64,000 bases of DNA, from NCBI GenBank assembly GCA_951812925.1, contig OX638371.1, forward strand, positions 33,516,101 to 33,580,100, written 5' to 3'. Below the pieces are notes generated by a model. That model made no database searches and was not told where the DNA came from. It worked only from the letters and a program-made list of their open reading frames with translations. Of the stretch, positions 35,870-48,507 are shown piece after piece; position 1 is the stretch's first letter, and the number at the start of each line of letters is the position of its first letter. A program made the position numbers and the translations under genes. This DNA is from Calliopum simillimum. Lineage: Eukaryota > Arthropoda > Insecta > Diptera > Lauxaniidae.

Positions 35870-36190
35870 TAGTGACGAGCAAAATTAGTTTTGGTCTTGA
35901 GTCCAAGACCAATACATTGATATGATTTCAAAACCAAAATCAAGACTGCTATGGTCTAGGTAATTCAAAGTTGATATGTGTGTCACGCCCCTTTCAAATA
36001 TAAAATCATCTCTCAATTCGAAATTTGGCATCTTAAAAACCCAATGGATTTGTAAAAATAAGGTTTAGAAATTTTGTATACTCAACAATCTTTAGAAAAT
36101 TTTTCAAGACCAAGAATTAATACCCAAGATCAAAACCATGACCAAGACTCAATGTACAAGATCAAGACCAAGACTGCTATGGTCTTGGTC
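35870..36190 (+). mobile_element. GGTCTTG-rich small element, copy 3
   Basis: The left end TAGTGACGAGCAAA is the complement of the right ends of the other copies (TTTGTTCATCACTA, TTTGCTCATCACTA). GGTCTTG/CAAGACC words line both halves. The right end is lost after GGTCTTGGTC. It is the longest copy (~320 bp) and the best for the left terminus. Confidence 0.65.
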
Positions 36191-36342
36191 CATTATCTAT
36201 TTTATTAAGAAGATCCAATATAAATAAATTAAATATAATTGGGGAATTAAGCGTGTCTTGTTGAAGTCCTTCCATTAATTTAAATTTTTTTGAGTTTAAT
36301 TTATTTCCGTTGGAAACTACAAAGTATTTGTTATATATCATT

Positions 36343-36841
36343 CCGACTAGAAAAAAGTTCAGGTTGAGATCCGATTCGGATCAGGCTTGCCTGAAGAATG
36401 ATCAGGAACGAGTCAGGAACGTCACACCTCATATGAAATTGACCTGATCTGGATCCCATAAAGTTTTCAGGAACGGATCAAAATATTTCAGGTCCTCATC
36501 AGAAAAGTAATATATTTATTGTTGAGGATCGGATCATATCTACATAAATTAATTTTAATTGCGTTCGGCCACAAAACGCTAAAACATTTTGTAGCATTTG
36601 TTATGATATAAACATGCTAACCACCTAAAATGTGTTTGATGTGTTTCTGTGGTCGTTTTGATATGGAATATTTATTTAGTTCTGCAAATTTGATGTGATA
36701 CTGATTTAAACAACGCACTTGGTCCGTATTAAGATTTTTGGTATCAGATCATGATGAGGAACTGATCAGATGGCCGTATTAAGGAATACCTGATCCAGAT
36801 CTGATCCTAATCCGGAATTCCTGAACTAATTTCTTGTCGGG
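36343..36841. mobile_element. Small TIR element rich in GATCAGG
   Basis: The left end CCGACTAGAAAAAAGTTCAGG-like and the right end (complement) CCCGACAAGAAATTAGTTC are inverted repeats. Both flanks of the interior contain many GATCAGG/CCTGATC words, making two complementary halves around an A/T-rich middle. About 500 bp, no coding capacity. Target duplication not clear. Confidence 0.65.
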
Positions 36842-36887
36842 ATGTTGTAGATTATAACGTTATTTGATATAATTCAGTGCAATGCTG

Positions 36888-36945
36888 CGGTGTTGCGTAT
36901 TAAATTTCTGGCCAGCCCAAAGAAAACACCCTTATTAGATTTATG
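36888..36945 (+). mobile_element. Decayed 3' end of a DINE-1/HINE-type element
   Basis: TATTAAATTTCTGGCCAGCCC then ACACCCTTATTAG resembles the 3' terminal block of copies A and C (hairpin, then ACACCCTTACTAG). Only the end is recognisable. A weaker similar scrap lies at 40665-40705. Confidence 0.45.
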
Positions 36946-37485
36946 TATATTTAAAACTCTGAATATGACAACAGTGAATGCGACCTAACTTTTCTACATT
37001 AAGGATCAACTCTACTTAAGTAAATGCACAGATTATGAAATGAATTGCTTATTAAGTGAATGATTTTAACATCAAATTTCCAGACATTCACCTACAATAA
37101 TGTGAGAAATTTGTATGCAGATATGTTTGATATTAAACGCAATGCACGTGTTTCTGCATAATAATTTAGTATTTGGATATAATGGACGCAATCCAAACCA
37201 AAACCCCAGTTAATATACATGAGTTTCGTTTTCATTTAATTCCTTTTGTTGGATTTTTCACTTTTAGTTTTTCATATGTTTTTGATTTCATTGACATTAT
37301 TTATTTTTGACACCAAATATAAGAATTTTCCCAGAGACTGGCTTAAATTGATTATTTCATATAAATCATTTTATAAAACTCATAATTAATAAAATTTCTA
37401 TTTATGGTTTATTACAAGTGCATATGGTTAACGCAGTTAGAGAGTTTGTACACTGGAAAACTTAGGAGACCAAATATAAGAAAAA
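36946..37485. other. Unassigned A/T-rich stretch
   Basis: Nothing recognised. Confidence 0.35.
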
Positions 37486-38258
37486 CTAGTAAGGGTGTAA
37501 CATTTGGCCTGGCCAAACATTAAATACCCTACACTGCACTATTTTGAAAATTTTGCTTATATGAGAGGTGCCACGCCCTTTTGTCCGAGTTCACCCAGTT
37601 TTTGCTCAGAGCGTGCATTTATAGTTCTTAGTGTCTGAGTGAAATTCGGTTGGATAATCTCAAAAAACGTTTTAAGTATAGCGTTTTGAAGCTTTTACTT
37701 ATAAGGGAGGTACCACGCCCTCTTGTCCGATTTCACCCAGTTCTTGTTGAGAGCTTGCATTTATAGTGTCTGAGTAAAATTTAGTTTGATTATCTCAAAA
37801 ACGCTTTTAGTATAGCGTTTCAAAGCTTTTGCTTATATAAAAGGTGCCACGCCCCCTTGTCCGATTCCGCCCAGTTTTTGCTCAGAGCTTCCGCTAAAAA
37901 TTCGTAGTATTTACGTGTATTTTGTTTGAATTGTTGTGAAAAATACTCCTAAAGTTGCATTTTGAATATATTTTTTGTATGGGCGGTAGGCGTGTCCGTT
38001 GACTGATTTCGCTCATTTTCAAACCCACGAGCTAACTTTTACGACAAAGCCAATTCACCATATTTCATTGAATTATCATGGTTAGTTTTCCCGTAAAAAA
38101 TATTTCCACGCACAGCCAGCCACCCAGCCAGCCAGCCAGACAGACGGACATGGCTATATCGACTCAGGAGGTGATGCTGATCAGGAATATATATACTTTT
38201 CTATATCTGCGTTACAAACGGAAGGACAAAGTGAATATTCCCTGGGTGTAGGGTATAA
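37486..38258 (-). mobile_element. DINE-1/HINE-type element, copy C
   Basis: Reverse orientation. The 3' end at 37486 reads ACTAGT when complemented, preceded by the TTTGGCCTGGCCAAA hairpin and the AAATACCCTACA subterminal repeat. Three internal units with GTGCCACGCCCTTTTGTCCGA-type boxes follow. The 5' part at 37975-38258 contains the INE-1-like block (CATGGCTATATCGACTC, TATATATACTTTTCTATATC) and the 5' hairpin CCCTGGGTGTAGGGTA. Both ends are preserved, making it the best-kept copy. Confidence 0.85.
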
Positions 38259-40660
38259 TAAATAATATTTTAAATGTTTTGATTCAGAGTTCTTATAAAA
38301 CTTCTAAAAATAAAAAGGCTGGAAAATACTTTTTTATGCAGTAGTCATTGTCGTATGATCATGGTACCTTACTGCCGTGATTGGCTTTCAAAATCAGGGC
38401 AGCTATCTACGTGTGTATACTAACATGACTTTATAGGTCAGTCAATCCATTTTAAATCAAAGAAACCTTTCAGCGTCTTTGATCCAGTGTGAATTCGATT
38501 CAGATTTTTCGGCCGAGAGATCTGTCGTTAGTCCTAAAGATCTGGCTTGCTTTCATAACTTCTATAACCTCACGGTTGTTGATTGGAAATCTTCATAGCT
38601 TAAGCATAATACTCGATTCCAAAAATATATTTGATATAATGCAGTCAGCGGTTTTTGCACTTTTAGTTGTACAACTGAAAAAAAAACCAATATATTCGGA
38701 GAATAATGCTAAATAAGCCATTTTGGGGCTTGAAGCACACTTTTTATTTTTTTTTTAAATATTTTTATTTAAAAGTAAATTTTATTGCAATTATTTTTCA
38801 GCCCTCAAAATTGGGTTATGTTTTACGGTTATCAAGTTATGAGTTTTTGAAGTTGTATAAGTCGTTGGAGCGAGTGCGATACCATACAGGGCTGCCACCT
38901 TCCGGACGGTATTTTTTTTTCAGTGAACCTTAGTGAAATTTTTCATAGAAGTTTTTTGTGGAATGTTTTAACCCGTTATAACCAAGTTTTTGGATAAAGG
39001 GGTCAAAAGGACCCATAAAATTTAGTTATTTTATTGGACCTTTATGGATATATATTTTATTTTAAATAATAAGACCTTAAGCTCGATTATTTGAATCAAC
39101 ATTTTAAGAAAAAGTTAAAAATTACCCATTTGTGGGGATGTAGAAGGTTACAATTTTCAACAAAAAAATTCCTCTTAATATCTTGCATAAGTATTAAGAA
39201 CACGTGATATAACTCAGATGTAAGGATCATAAAATTTAATATGAAGACTCAACACATGAAATGAAAACTTCAAAGATCGACTAAAAAAAAATTCGATCTG
39301 ATCCAGATTCGGTTGTGCAATGTCGTGTCGAACGGTGATATAAGATTAAAATTTAGTAGATCAGTATGCATTTTTCTCTGTGTCATTTTAAGATTTCATT
39401 GAAGTCATCCTAGCTCTAGGCGAACATTGATTCCTGGAAACACACCAAGTGTGCAACAAATGAAGATGTCACAACATGGGACCAACACCGACAGCAACGA
39501 TACAACTTGAGCTAAACATCTATAGTATATTACATATTATAGGTACATTAGAGCGGGTTTTGGGTTGATATCTTCTTTCCTCATCCCTCTCTATCTCAAT
39601 TTAGGTGATGAAAATTTAATTGCAGTTTGGTTTCTTCACATCGCTTGTTAAATTGTCATTGTTGTTAAAATTATTGCTTTTTGTTGCTGTTGCTGTTGTT
39701 GTTGTTGGTATTATTATTGTTGTATTTTTGTGTTGTTGTTAAGTATTGACACTTGAGTGCGCTTTATAAATATTGAACGTGTGCAGAGATTCAAATTACA
39801 CAACTACGTTATGTTGTCTATTGCACTTTGTAAAAGAGTCCGAATGTCCCCCGTCTTTCTTCTCAACAACTTACACTTACATCATCATCATCTTCATCAT
39901 CATCCACATCTATGAATAGGTGAAATCTTGACATGTGGTAATTCATGCACAGATGTGTGAAAATATTTACGACCATGCGTAACCACAAATTTGTAGAATC
40001 ATCCGTTTGCATAGTAAACTGGTTGTTTAGATGAAACTACTGTTGGTTGGCTTGGCTGTGGTGTTGTCTTTGATGAAATTTTGGCTTACACACTTGGACA
40101 GTAATGTCAGTCATTGATGATGGTGCTTCAAATAATTTAAGTGGCTGAATTAAATTATTTCCTTAATCTACTTTTGCATATTGAAAATTTAGAGAAGTGA
40201 ACTTAACCGAAATAATTTTGGAACAAGCGGTGAGAATGTTTTGTACGTGAACTCGTATGTTTAATTTTGTTATAGATGACTGATTTCTTTTAAGTTTAAA
40301 TATTTTAACTAAAAACGTTTAAAAAACATAAATAAATTGTTACCAATACCTCTTTTACTTCTTGGAAGCTATCTCTAGTGCTAAAGTATAAACTAACTAT
40401 CTATTTACGCTACTACTATCATTATAAAAATTATTTTTCAAAAGATACTATAGTTATACAACAAAAGATAACAATCTTTGGTTAGCGAATACATTGGGAA
40501 TTCTTAATGAATTTCGAATGGAGAGGACTCATGGAAGTGACATAAATATATAGGTTGTGTCCGACCGAAGGTCACTTTTTGGCCGAAGGCGAAGCCGATT
40601 TATCGGTTTTTTTATAACCTTCGGCCGAGGTTCATTCATACTCTCAGATTCAATTTGTAG
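38259..40660. other. Mixed stretch: piggyBac-like fragment, microsatellites, unique DNA
   Basis: 38968-39052 starts TTAACCCGTTATAACC and is related, inverted, to the mini-MITE at 22114-22176; its other end is missing. 39676-39735 is a GTT/GTTGCT microsatellite and 39880-39910 a CAT tract. 38885-38915 carries CAGGGCTGCCACC, which looks like a transposon terminus, but I find no partner. No gene. Confidence 0.4.
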
Positions 40661-41639
40661 CACTATAGGCTATTTAGTTCAGGCCAAAGATAACACACTT
40701 AGTGCCGATTTTGCACTATTCGAATAAGCCTTAAAGTGAGATATCGGGTGCAAAAAACCGAGAAAATCAATTTTTTTGCAAAATTTTTTCCCTAATTTGA
40801 TCCACGATTTTTTAGCTCAGAAAATTTCATAAAGAAAAGTTGCATAATTTGTTTTCGTACAATTTATATTCTACTTAAAGGTATTTTTTTGACCTTTAGA
40901 AACCGATCTCTCTCGAAGGCACAACTTCTCACGGTTTGACTAGAACAAAAGTTCATACCTACTATTGGAAGACCAATAAACTGATTTTCTCGACCTTTTA
41001 TATCCGATACGAAGGCACCACCTCTCTAAAACACAGCGGCTTTTTATCATCCGACTTTGTTCTGCAAGTGCTCGAAATTTTTGTAGTGAAATATGTTACT
41101 TACATAAAATAATAAATTATGAACTCTTTGATTTATCGGTCCGGAGAGGAGGTTATTGAGGGATACCCTTATTTAAATGGCGTATAACTCGAAAAGTAAG
41201 AATCGAATTGAATAAGTAGAGCGTTGAGGGTGATCTTACCTATCCGAATACATTAACAAAATTAAATTTAGCTATTTACTGTTTTTGTTACATAGCTTTG
41301 AGCATTGCACATTAGGTCACATGACATGGTTTTCTGTGCGAAATTAATAAAAGCTAAAGTTAAAATTTTGTACCACTAACTATAGCAAAATGATGAGAAA
41401 GAATAATATCAAAAAAAAAAAAAAAAAAAAAAAATAAAGAATTTTACCATTCCGTGAACATTAACACTTCCGTGAACACAAATAAAATGGGAAAGGTGGG
41501 TGAATCTTTTATTTTTTTCAGTGGTTATTATTTGTCCTAGTGCCTTTTAATACATCTGCGTTTATTTATTTATTTATTTGAATGGTCGTCAATTGCCATG
41601 GTGTCCTTCACACTTTTACCGATTCTCATTAAACTAACT
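40661..41639. other. Unassigned stretch with poly-A tract
   Basis: 41410-41434 is an A-homopolymer. 41195-41280 resembles 52740-52820 (ATAACTCG, AAGAATC.AATTG), a dispersed repeat of unknown type. 40565-40630 has an inverted CGAAGG/CCTTCG block. Confidence 0.4.
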
Positions 41640-42545
41640 CAAACAGTTTCAGAAGTGTAATGAATTATATTAAGTGGGGGGCGTGGTGCAGCCTATTTTT
41701 CAAAATGAATTAAATATTGTAGTAATTAAAGAAAATACTTATGTCTTTTAAATACTGTAGATATAAAAAGTTTAAAAAATACGCAGATAGAATACAGCGA
41801 ATTTTTGAATTTTGTATGTAGTCATATAGTATGGGTTCAATTTTGTTTAATGGTGTTAAAAGCGACCATTTTTCCGCGGTAGTAGAAAGTAGTAATTTTT
41901 TTTTTCGACGAACTTTGTTTTGAATTTTGACTTTTTATGTATTAAATGAGAATGTATGTATACAGCAAGATAGAAAATTCCGAAATTGAAGGAATTTTGG
42001 GTACATTTTTAGATATCTGTTTCTTACCTAAAAAGTTCAGATGAACAATATTTATTGATAAGAGGATTTATTGACAAGAAGTTTTTTTTTTTAATTGAAG
42101 GATTACATAGAAGAGGTCAATGTAAAACAAATGTCAAAATATTGAGCATAACTTGGACCATTTGCACTATCTGAAATAATGCTCTCAATATTGCGTTTTA
42201 AATAAATGCTTTGTGTGGGCGGTAGGCGTGGCCATTAACCGATTTTACTCAAGGACAAACCCCTGCGCCTTTTTTGACAATGTTGGCACAAAATTTTTTC
42301 GTGTTGTCTTGAAATCGTGATTTCTACAGACGGACAGATGGTCAGACAGACATACAGACAGATGGACAAACGGACGGACAAATAGACAGACCGACAAAGC
42401 TTTGCCGAGTCATGAGGTGACTCTGATCAATAATGAACCTACTATATATATACTACTATGTATATACTTTTCCACATCTGCCACGCCTTCTTCGTAACTT
42501 TAACAAGCAGAAGTGCATATGTAGTAAATATACCCCAGGTGTCTG
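41640..42545 (-). mobile_element. Diverged DINE-1/HINE-type element
   Basis: Reverse orientation. 42205-42235 has GGGCGGTAGGCGTGGCC, 42330-42400 is a GACAGA/GACGGA tract where the other copies have CCGTCTGTCTGGC, and 42405-42500 has GCCGAGTCATGAGGTGACTC then TATACTTTTCCACATCTGCC. The order matches copies A-C, but the sequence is a different subfamily. The 5' end near 42535 keeps ACCCCAGG. The left (3') end is not found. Confidence 0.6.
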
Positions 42546-43274
42546 GTACAAAAATGTGTATTTATGCTTATATTCAGTACTGAATTTATTTTTAGGTTAT
42601 TTCAAAATAAGTTTATATATGCATATTTCATTATCTACTCATTTCAATGGGCATTTTCAAGACCAAAAAATGTTTCTAAATTTTTGTAAGTGACACCACA
42701 GGAAAGACCATCTCATGATTTACATAACGCAGTGAAAATCTCAAAATCAATTGTTTCATATGTTAGGTATGTTTTCGCAAAATAGTTCACATATGCAATT
42801 CAAACCAAAATAAAACAAAGAATACAAATTTATAAAACTATTTTACTTAAATTTTTTCGAACCACTTGGAACATTAGTTGCCATATAGCTACATTCCAAA
42901 AGTCGTACTTAGAAAACTGTTTTTAAAAACTTTTGATTAATTAAGTTACAAAAGTTACAAAAATACAAAAAATTGGATTTTTAGGATGAGAAATTTAAAA
43001 AATAGACCGAAAGTGTTAACCAATGCACTGTGAATATGAAACATTAGTTAAACTCTTTTCGCCCTTTAGTTAACTAATAGGTTAATTAATGACTGTGAAT
43101 CCGGGCCAAATTGTCTCTTTTTGCATATCAAATACACTACGATATATCCAAAATAAATTTCAAACGATTTGATTTAAAATACAAATTTTACACAAAAACA
43201 GCAGAAGGTTCCGTAGCGGAAGTGTTAAAGAGTTTGTTATACCCCTAGTAAAAAAAAACAATTTTTAAATTATA
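42546..43274. other. Unassigned A/T-rich stretch
   Basis: Nothing recognised; a short frame at 42433-42693 overlaps the helentron copy and has no domain. Confidence 0.35.
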
Positions 43275-44163
43275 GTAAGTTCGGGTAATGTGATATAGGC
43301 ATTTTTGTTTTCTAAATAACACGTAGTTTTCAAAGCATAGCTGCTACCACTTTATGTATTTTGTTTTATTGATGTATTGTGCAGTATATTATGATTTTGG
43401 AGTTCTTTTGCGTGAGCCAATCTTAAGCTATTTCAATAAAATTTAAAAAAGGCAAAAAATTTTAAAAAATAAAATTGGCGGGTAATGTGATATACTATAT
43501 CGCATAGACCAACAAATTGCATTTTCGGCAAAAAGATCGTCGTGCTATAAAGATACTTTAGTTGTGGAACTTTTACTTCAGGTAAGGAGTGATAAACATT
43601 ACTAAAATCGCTTTTACAAAGCTTTAGTTCATTTTTCTTAAAAACTATGACCTTTATATAAAAATGTTGAACCAACAAATTGTTAATGATGCAAAACGTT
43701 TTAGATTTGGTTCGAAAGACCATCGTGCCAAAAATTTTGCGTTGCAAGAGAAACATCAAATATTTTCGGTGCCAGAAGTGCACTATATCACATTACCCGA
43801 ATTTCAGTTTTAAAACAATCAGGTTATTTTTGAAAAACACACTCCAGCAAATAAAAAATTCAATTGATTTATGGTTAGGTATATTCAAACACTAGCAGAA
43901 TTTAATATTTCGGCTATGATATCAATTTTAGTTTAGGCTAGATCCTAACATAAAGCACACGGAAATAAAGTTTTTATTCAATGCAAATCGATTTTACCAC
44001 ACTGAAGGCAGAATAAATAAAAGTGGGCGCTCAAAAACTTGCAGCACGTTTCTTTTTCAATTACTGTGGTGTTGACGAAAAGATCATTATCGAGAGTTGT
44101 CTATTTAAGGATATATGCTGGTATATCACATTACCCGCCTATATCACATTACCCGAAGTAACT
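43275..44163. mobile_element. TIR element with repeated GGGTAATGTGATATA motifs
   Basis: The inverted ends are AAGTTCGGGTAATGTGATA at the left and the complement of TACTTCGGGTAATGTGATA at the right, both followed by TAGGC. The GGGTAATGTGATATA motif occurs twice at the left (43282, 43481) and three times inverted at the right (43785, 44122, 44140). The ends and motif recall the GTAATGTGGTATA motifs of the elements at 1900 and 14398, so these may be related. No transposase. Confidence 0.65.
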
Positions 44164-44409
44164 CTACGGCTGTATAAAGGCTATACAAGGGCCGTACACG
44201 ATGCTTCATATGGGCTGTACATGGGCCGTACAATTTATTTTGTATTTTTGAAATGGGCTGTACATGGGCTGTACGTGGACTGTACATGGGCTGTACAATT
44301 GAATTTTACTATTGAATTGGGCTGAACATGGGCTGTACATCGGCCGTACAATTTATTGTTCTATTGAAATTTATTTTATATGATTTTGGGCGAAGAGAAA
44401 AAAATTAAA

Positions 44410-44480
44410 GTGTGGCTGACATCGTTAAGCTGTGCGACTCAGAACATTTATAGCCTGGGTTCGAAACCCAAGGATGGCGG
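44410..44480 (+). repeat. tRNA-like module
   Basis: A-box-like GTGGCTGACATCGTTAAG and B-box GGGTTCGAAACCC with a perfectly paired T-arm. The 5' and 3' ends do not pair as an acceptor stem, so it is tRNA-derived, not a gene. Class II (Leu/Ser)-like spacing is possible. Confidence 0.55.
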
Positions 44481-44630
44481 AAAAAATTTTTTTATTTATT
44501 TTTTATTTCTTTTTTTCTGCCATACAAAATTGACCTGTTGCTTGTTCTTTTTTAAAATGAAATAACAATTTTTTTTTTTTTTTTAATTTAACTTTGCATT
44601 TCAAAGAATTTTCTTTTTCGGCTTTTTACC

Positions 44631-44700
44631 TATTAGGATTTGAACCTGGGAATCCCAAGTGTTCTGCGATGAGCACGTTAACGAGTTCAGCCAAAGCCAT
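44631..44700 (-). repeat. tRNA-like module, opposite orientation
   Basis: On the minus strand: A-box-like TTGGCTGAACTCGTTAACG and B-box CAGGTTCAAATCC. No acceptor pairing. It faces the module at 44410-44480. A third B-box-like GAGTTCGAATCCC lies at 45173. Confidence 0.55.
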
Positions 44701-45199
44701 CATTAGTAGCTGGCTGAACATTTAATATATCATATTTATTCTGTCATTTAATTTTATATGAAAAAAAAAAATTGTATTTTGAAAATAAATTGTACAGCCC
44801 ATGTTCAGCCCAATTCAAATGAAAAAATCAATTGTACAGCCCACGTACAGCCCATGTACAGCCCAATTCAATAGTAAAATTCAATTGTACAGCCCATGTA
44901 CGGCCCACGTACAGCCCATGTACAAGCCCATGTTCAGCCCATTTGTTTTCTACACAAATTTTTTTTTTGTGCATTTGTACAGCCCTTGTACGGCCGCATG
45001 TACAGCCTTTTGGGCTTTTTTAGTTTTGTACAGCCCTTGTTCAGCCGTGTGTACGGCTTTTTAAGTTTATTACAGACCACGTACGGCCTTAAAAAAGCAA
45101 AAAAGCCCACGTTCAGCCCATGTTCAGCCCTTTATCATTTTTACTCGGGATATCTCTGGGTATTGTGTTCCGAGTTCGAATCCCTATTCGCTGAAAATT

Positions 45200-47100
45200 T
45201 TTGTATTATTATTTTATCAAATCGGCTATGTGCTTTATTTTCCTTAACGAAGGCTTTTTAGACCAATTTGTGTGAAGGGAAGTTCTAAAAATATTCGAAT
45301 TCATGTGATGTACTTTATAGGCGACCCTTCATATTGATTTGCACAGACAGATCGGCAGACAGACTATCTTTTTTGTGTTAAATTATAGATAGTACGAACA
45401 TTTAGTGCTTTGAAAGTGATAAGACAAAAAAAATTAAGAACAGGATTTAGTGTAAAATTTTCAAATTTAAAGTCTTATTATACAAATGCAAATCTAAAGT
45501 TTTCAGAACTATCCATAAAAAAAAAAATATGTAAAATAAAGTCGTAAAAACAACTAAATGAAGACAACACAAGTTTAATACTACAAATGGTTACTAACCA
45601 TTAGCTTCTAATTAAAAATAAATAATCAAAATCTCTTTAATGCTTCAGCAAATATGTTATTCCCTAATTTTGAACAACTGTTTCATTGGCCTTCAATTAA
45701 AAAAGACCCTTTTACAGTTTCCACTTTATTACTCGTGTATATCATATACATAATCTCCATCATACCCAACAATGCAACGCCGCACCCGCCGCCTTTTATA
45801 CCGATGATGACTGCATAAAAACAGACTTGGTTTCAATGTCAAGCATCATGGTACTGCATGATGCATGCAGCATGCAACAGAATGGATTAAAAATCTTACA
45901 CTCTTGCAACAGAAACGCGCATTAAATTTAAAAAAAAAAAGTTCTCTAAAAGAAACAAAGAAAATAAAAATAAAAACTCAGTGAATATCTTTCAAGTGCT
46001 CGTCGACTCACTGCTCGAATATACAGAGTACCTCCCTTCCTGCTTTTTGTTTGTGTGCACCCGAAGAATGCGGCGCGATTCACTCACATGTTGCCACTTC
46101 ATCTTCATTCATCGCTCAATTATGACTTAATTCGTATCTAATGGGAATTTTCTCGATGTGTTTCTGGTAAAAATTTAGGGATTAATAACCAAAGCAAACT
46201 CAACGACAAGAGAATGACGAGAATGAAAAGTATGGAACGAAATAAGGCGGGATTGGGGTGGAAGGCATTCGTATGGGAAAGTTTTGTGTAGTGAATTAGA
46301 GAAAGCGCAGTCTAAAGGAACAACTTCACATATGTGCACAAATATTGCAGGAAATTAAAAACAGAAAAAATCCAGCAAAAACAAACTGGGTCATACTTGA
46401 CGAGAAAAAAAATATATGTACTCTACACCAATAGCGATTTTCCATTCATGTTCTGATGGGAAATCAATCAATTCCATGAGTGAAATAAAACAGTAGTTTA
46501 GCAAATAGCTTATCTAATTCGCATGATTTCAGGAAGAATTGTGTGTGGTTATATTTAAGATCAAAAAGTATTCTGACTTTAAGGAAATTTTTTGAATTGC
46601 CTTGAATTCCACCAATTTATCTCGTAAGTTGATAATTCTGATGAAAAAGGGGCTTCTGCTGCGCATTTAAAATAAACTACTTTGGGTGCAATCTTTGGTC
46701 TTGCAAATAATGAAGCACATTACGCTATGCACAATTAACTTTCAAATTATTGTAAGTAGATTCTTATGAAGAACCTGTTTTCATGAAAGATCCACGCTCA
46801 GCATTGGAATATCTGCTTACAGCCTTCTTAAAAGTTTTTCACTGAGTGCTGTGACTAGAAAGCCTTTAATTTTCTCCATTTCTTCTATTTACGTTTTTCT
46901 TTTTCCAGCAATAGTTTCCGTGATGTCTTCTGACGGCAGCGCTTTCTACCACCTTTAAAAATCTCTTCCTATGCTTGACGGTAGACTTCCATTAGTTTCT
47001 TGCACAGTGCATGACCTAATCACTACCCCTAAGTCCTTACTGCTTCTTTTTAATAAAAAATAAATATCAGCCTATTTTTGGGGTCGCTGATTGCAAATCT
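45200..47100. other. Mostly unique stretch, no gene recognised
   Basis: 46000-46330 is less A/T-rich and may be unique regulatory DNA. I see no splice-flanked ORF or recognised repeat. Confidence 0.35.
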
Positions 47101-47239
47101 GGAACCGATATTTTAAAAACACAATAGCGGATTCGAAATTGCGCACAATTTTCTAAAAATAAATTTATATCACACCAGGATTGTGGTAAGTGGGATTTTC
47201 AAGATCCAATTTCGTAATCAAATTTTTCGAATACAAAAT

Positions 47240-47640
47240 GGCTGATCGGGCTATACGGAAGGTGGGCATGTCCTTGCTGCAATCACTTCTATTTTCAATT
47301 AATAGCTAGATAACACCAATTATATCTCACATATCAGATATTATTGTTGTACTTGAAATATTCTCGAAGTTGTGGCGATTTCAAATTTTGGCCTATATGC
47401 AAGGTGGGCGTGTACTTGATCCAATTCCATCCATTTGCAACTGAAACCTAGACGCTATCATATTATCTCAGATATCAAATATGATTGTTCTACTTGAAAT
47501 ATTAGCTGTAAACTACTAATACTATCTCAGATATCGTATATTATTGTTCTTGTTGAAGTTCTAGCGATTTCCAATTTTTGGGAAAATGGGAGGTGGACGT
47601 GTCCCGACGACGCTCGTTTTTAACAAATGGCTGAATCAGG
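47240..47640 (+). repeat. ~140-bp tandem units with GGTGGGC boxes
   Basis: Three decayed units each have AAGGTGGGC(A/G)TGT, a CTATC/TATCTCA-ATATCA block, TATTATTGTTCTACTTGAAAT and GCGATTTC (near 47259, 47403 and 47590). Similar in style to HINE interiors. No gene. Confidence 0.5.
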
Positions 47641-47814
47641 TTTACCAACCGTCCCGGATTTTCCAAAACAGTCCTGGGTTTTGCCCTCTCTTCCCGGATT
47701 CAAAAACGACTCGAAAGTATACTGGATTTTGAAATATATTTCGGATTGATCCCAGATTCAAGATGGATGAATATTGTGCTGCGTAATTTATTTATTTTAT
47801 TCTACAACAATTTT

Positions 47815-48195
47815 AGTTTATGGACCACATACCATAAGAAACAGATCATAGACCATGTTTTGTGGACCATATACTATAAAGGGCAGATCATAAATCATAT
47901 TTTATGGACTAAAGGCCATGAAGGAGAAATCGAAGAACGTATATTATGGACCATAAATGCCATATAGAACAAAAAAGTTATATAGACCATAGATTATGGA
48001 TCATATCTTATGGACTATAGACCATAAAGGACCATAGACCATAAAGGACAGATCATGGGTCATATATTATGGACCATAGACCATAAAGGACAAATAGACC
48101 ATAGATAATGGACCGTAGACCATATATTATGGAACATATACCATAAAGGGCATATAAACCATAGATTATGGAATATAGACCATAAAGGACAGATC
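47815..48195 (+). repeat. TATGGACCATA minisatellite
   Basis: Irregular ~30-40-bp units of TATGGACCATAGACCATAAAGGACAGATCAT. The core is self-complementary. A further piece, ATATAGATCATAAAGGAAAGATCATAG, lies at 49470-49510, on the far side of inserted sequence, so the array may have been split. Confidence 0.7.
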
Positions 48196-48507
48196 AAAAT
48201 CCATATCGTCTCTTTACAAGTGGAAAGCACTAAGTCAGTTTTTTAAGTTTGTGATATTTGATGCTCAAAAAATTAAATTGTTTTTTTTTTTTTTTGTATG
48301 AAAATCGTTATTTTGCTTTTACTTTTATGATAAAAATAACCAGTTTTTAACTGGGATATTGTTCAATAGGTCTTATTACACTAAAGACTGCAGTATTTTG
48401 GAGCAGAAATACCAAATAACTCAAACCTGAAAAAAACTCACAAAAGATAAAAGTTTTTTTGATAAAATTTGGTAAGAAGGTGTAGAACGTGAAAACCATA
48501 TTGATAG

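Larger units (their letters stand above)
44165..45135. mobile_element. GGGCTGTAC inverted-repeat element enclosing two tRNA-like modules
   Basis: The left arm (44165-44350) is a string of GGGCTGTACATGGGC/GGGCCGTAC words. The right arm (44790-45130) is a string of their complements. A block of about 42 bp around AATTGAATTTTACTATTG (44282-44322) is perfectly inverted at 44863-44904. Between the arms lie two tRNA-like modules in opposite orientation (44410-44480 and 44631-44700). The six overlapping frames here are by-products. I know no described family with this layout. Confidence 0.7.

Noticed and set aside
44410..44480. Functional tRNA gene
   Set aside because: The A/B boxes and T-arm are there, but no acceptor stem pairs. 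The same holds for the modules at 11222, 35315, 44631, 56438, 62490 and 63501.
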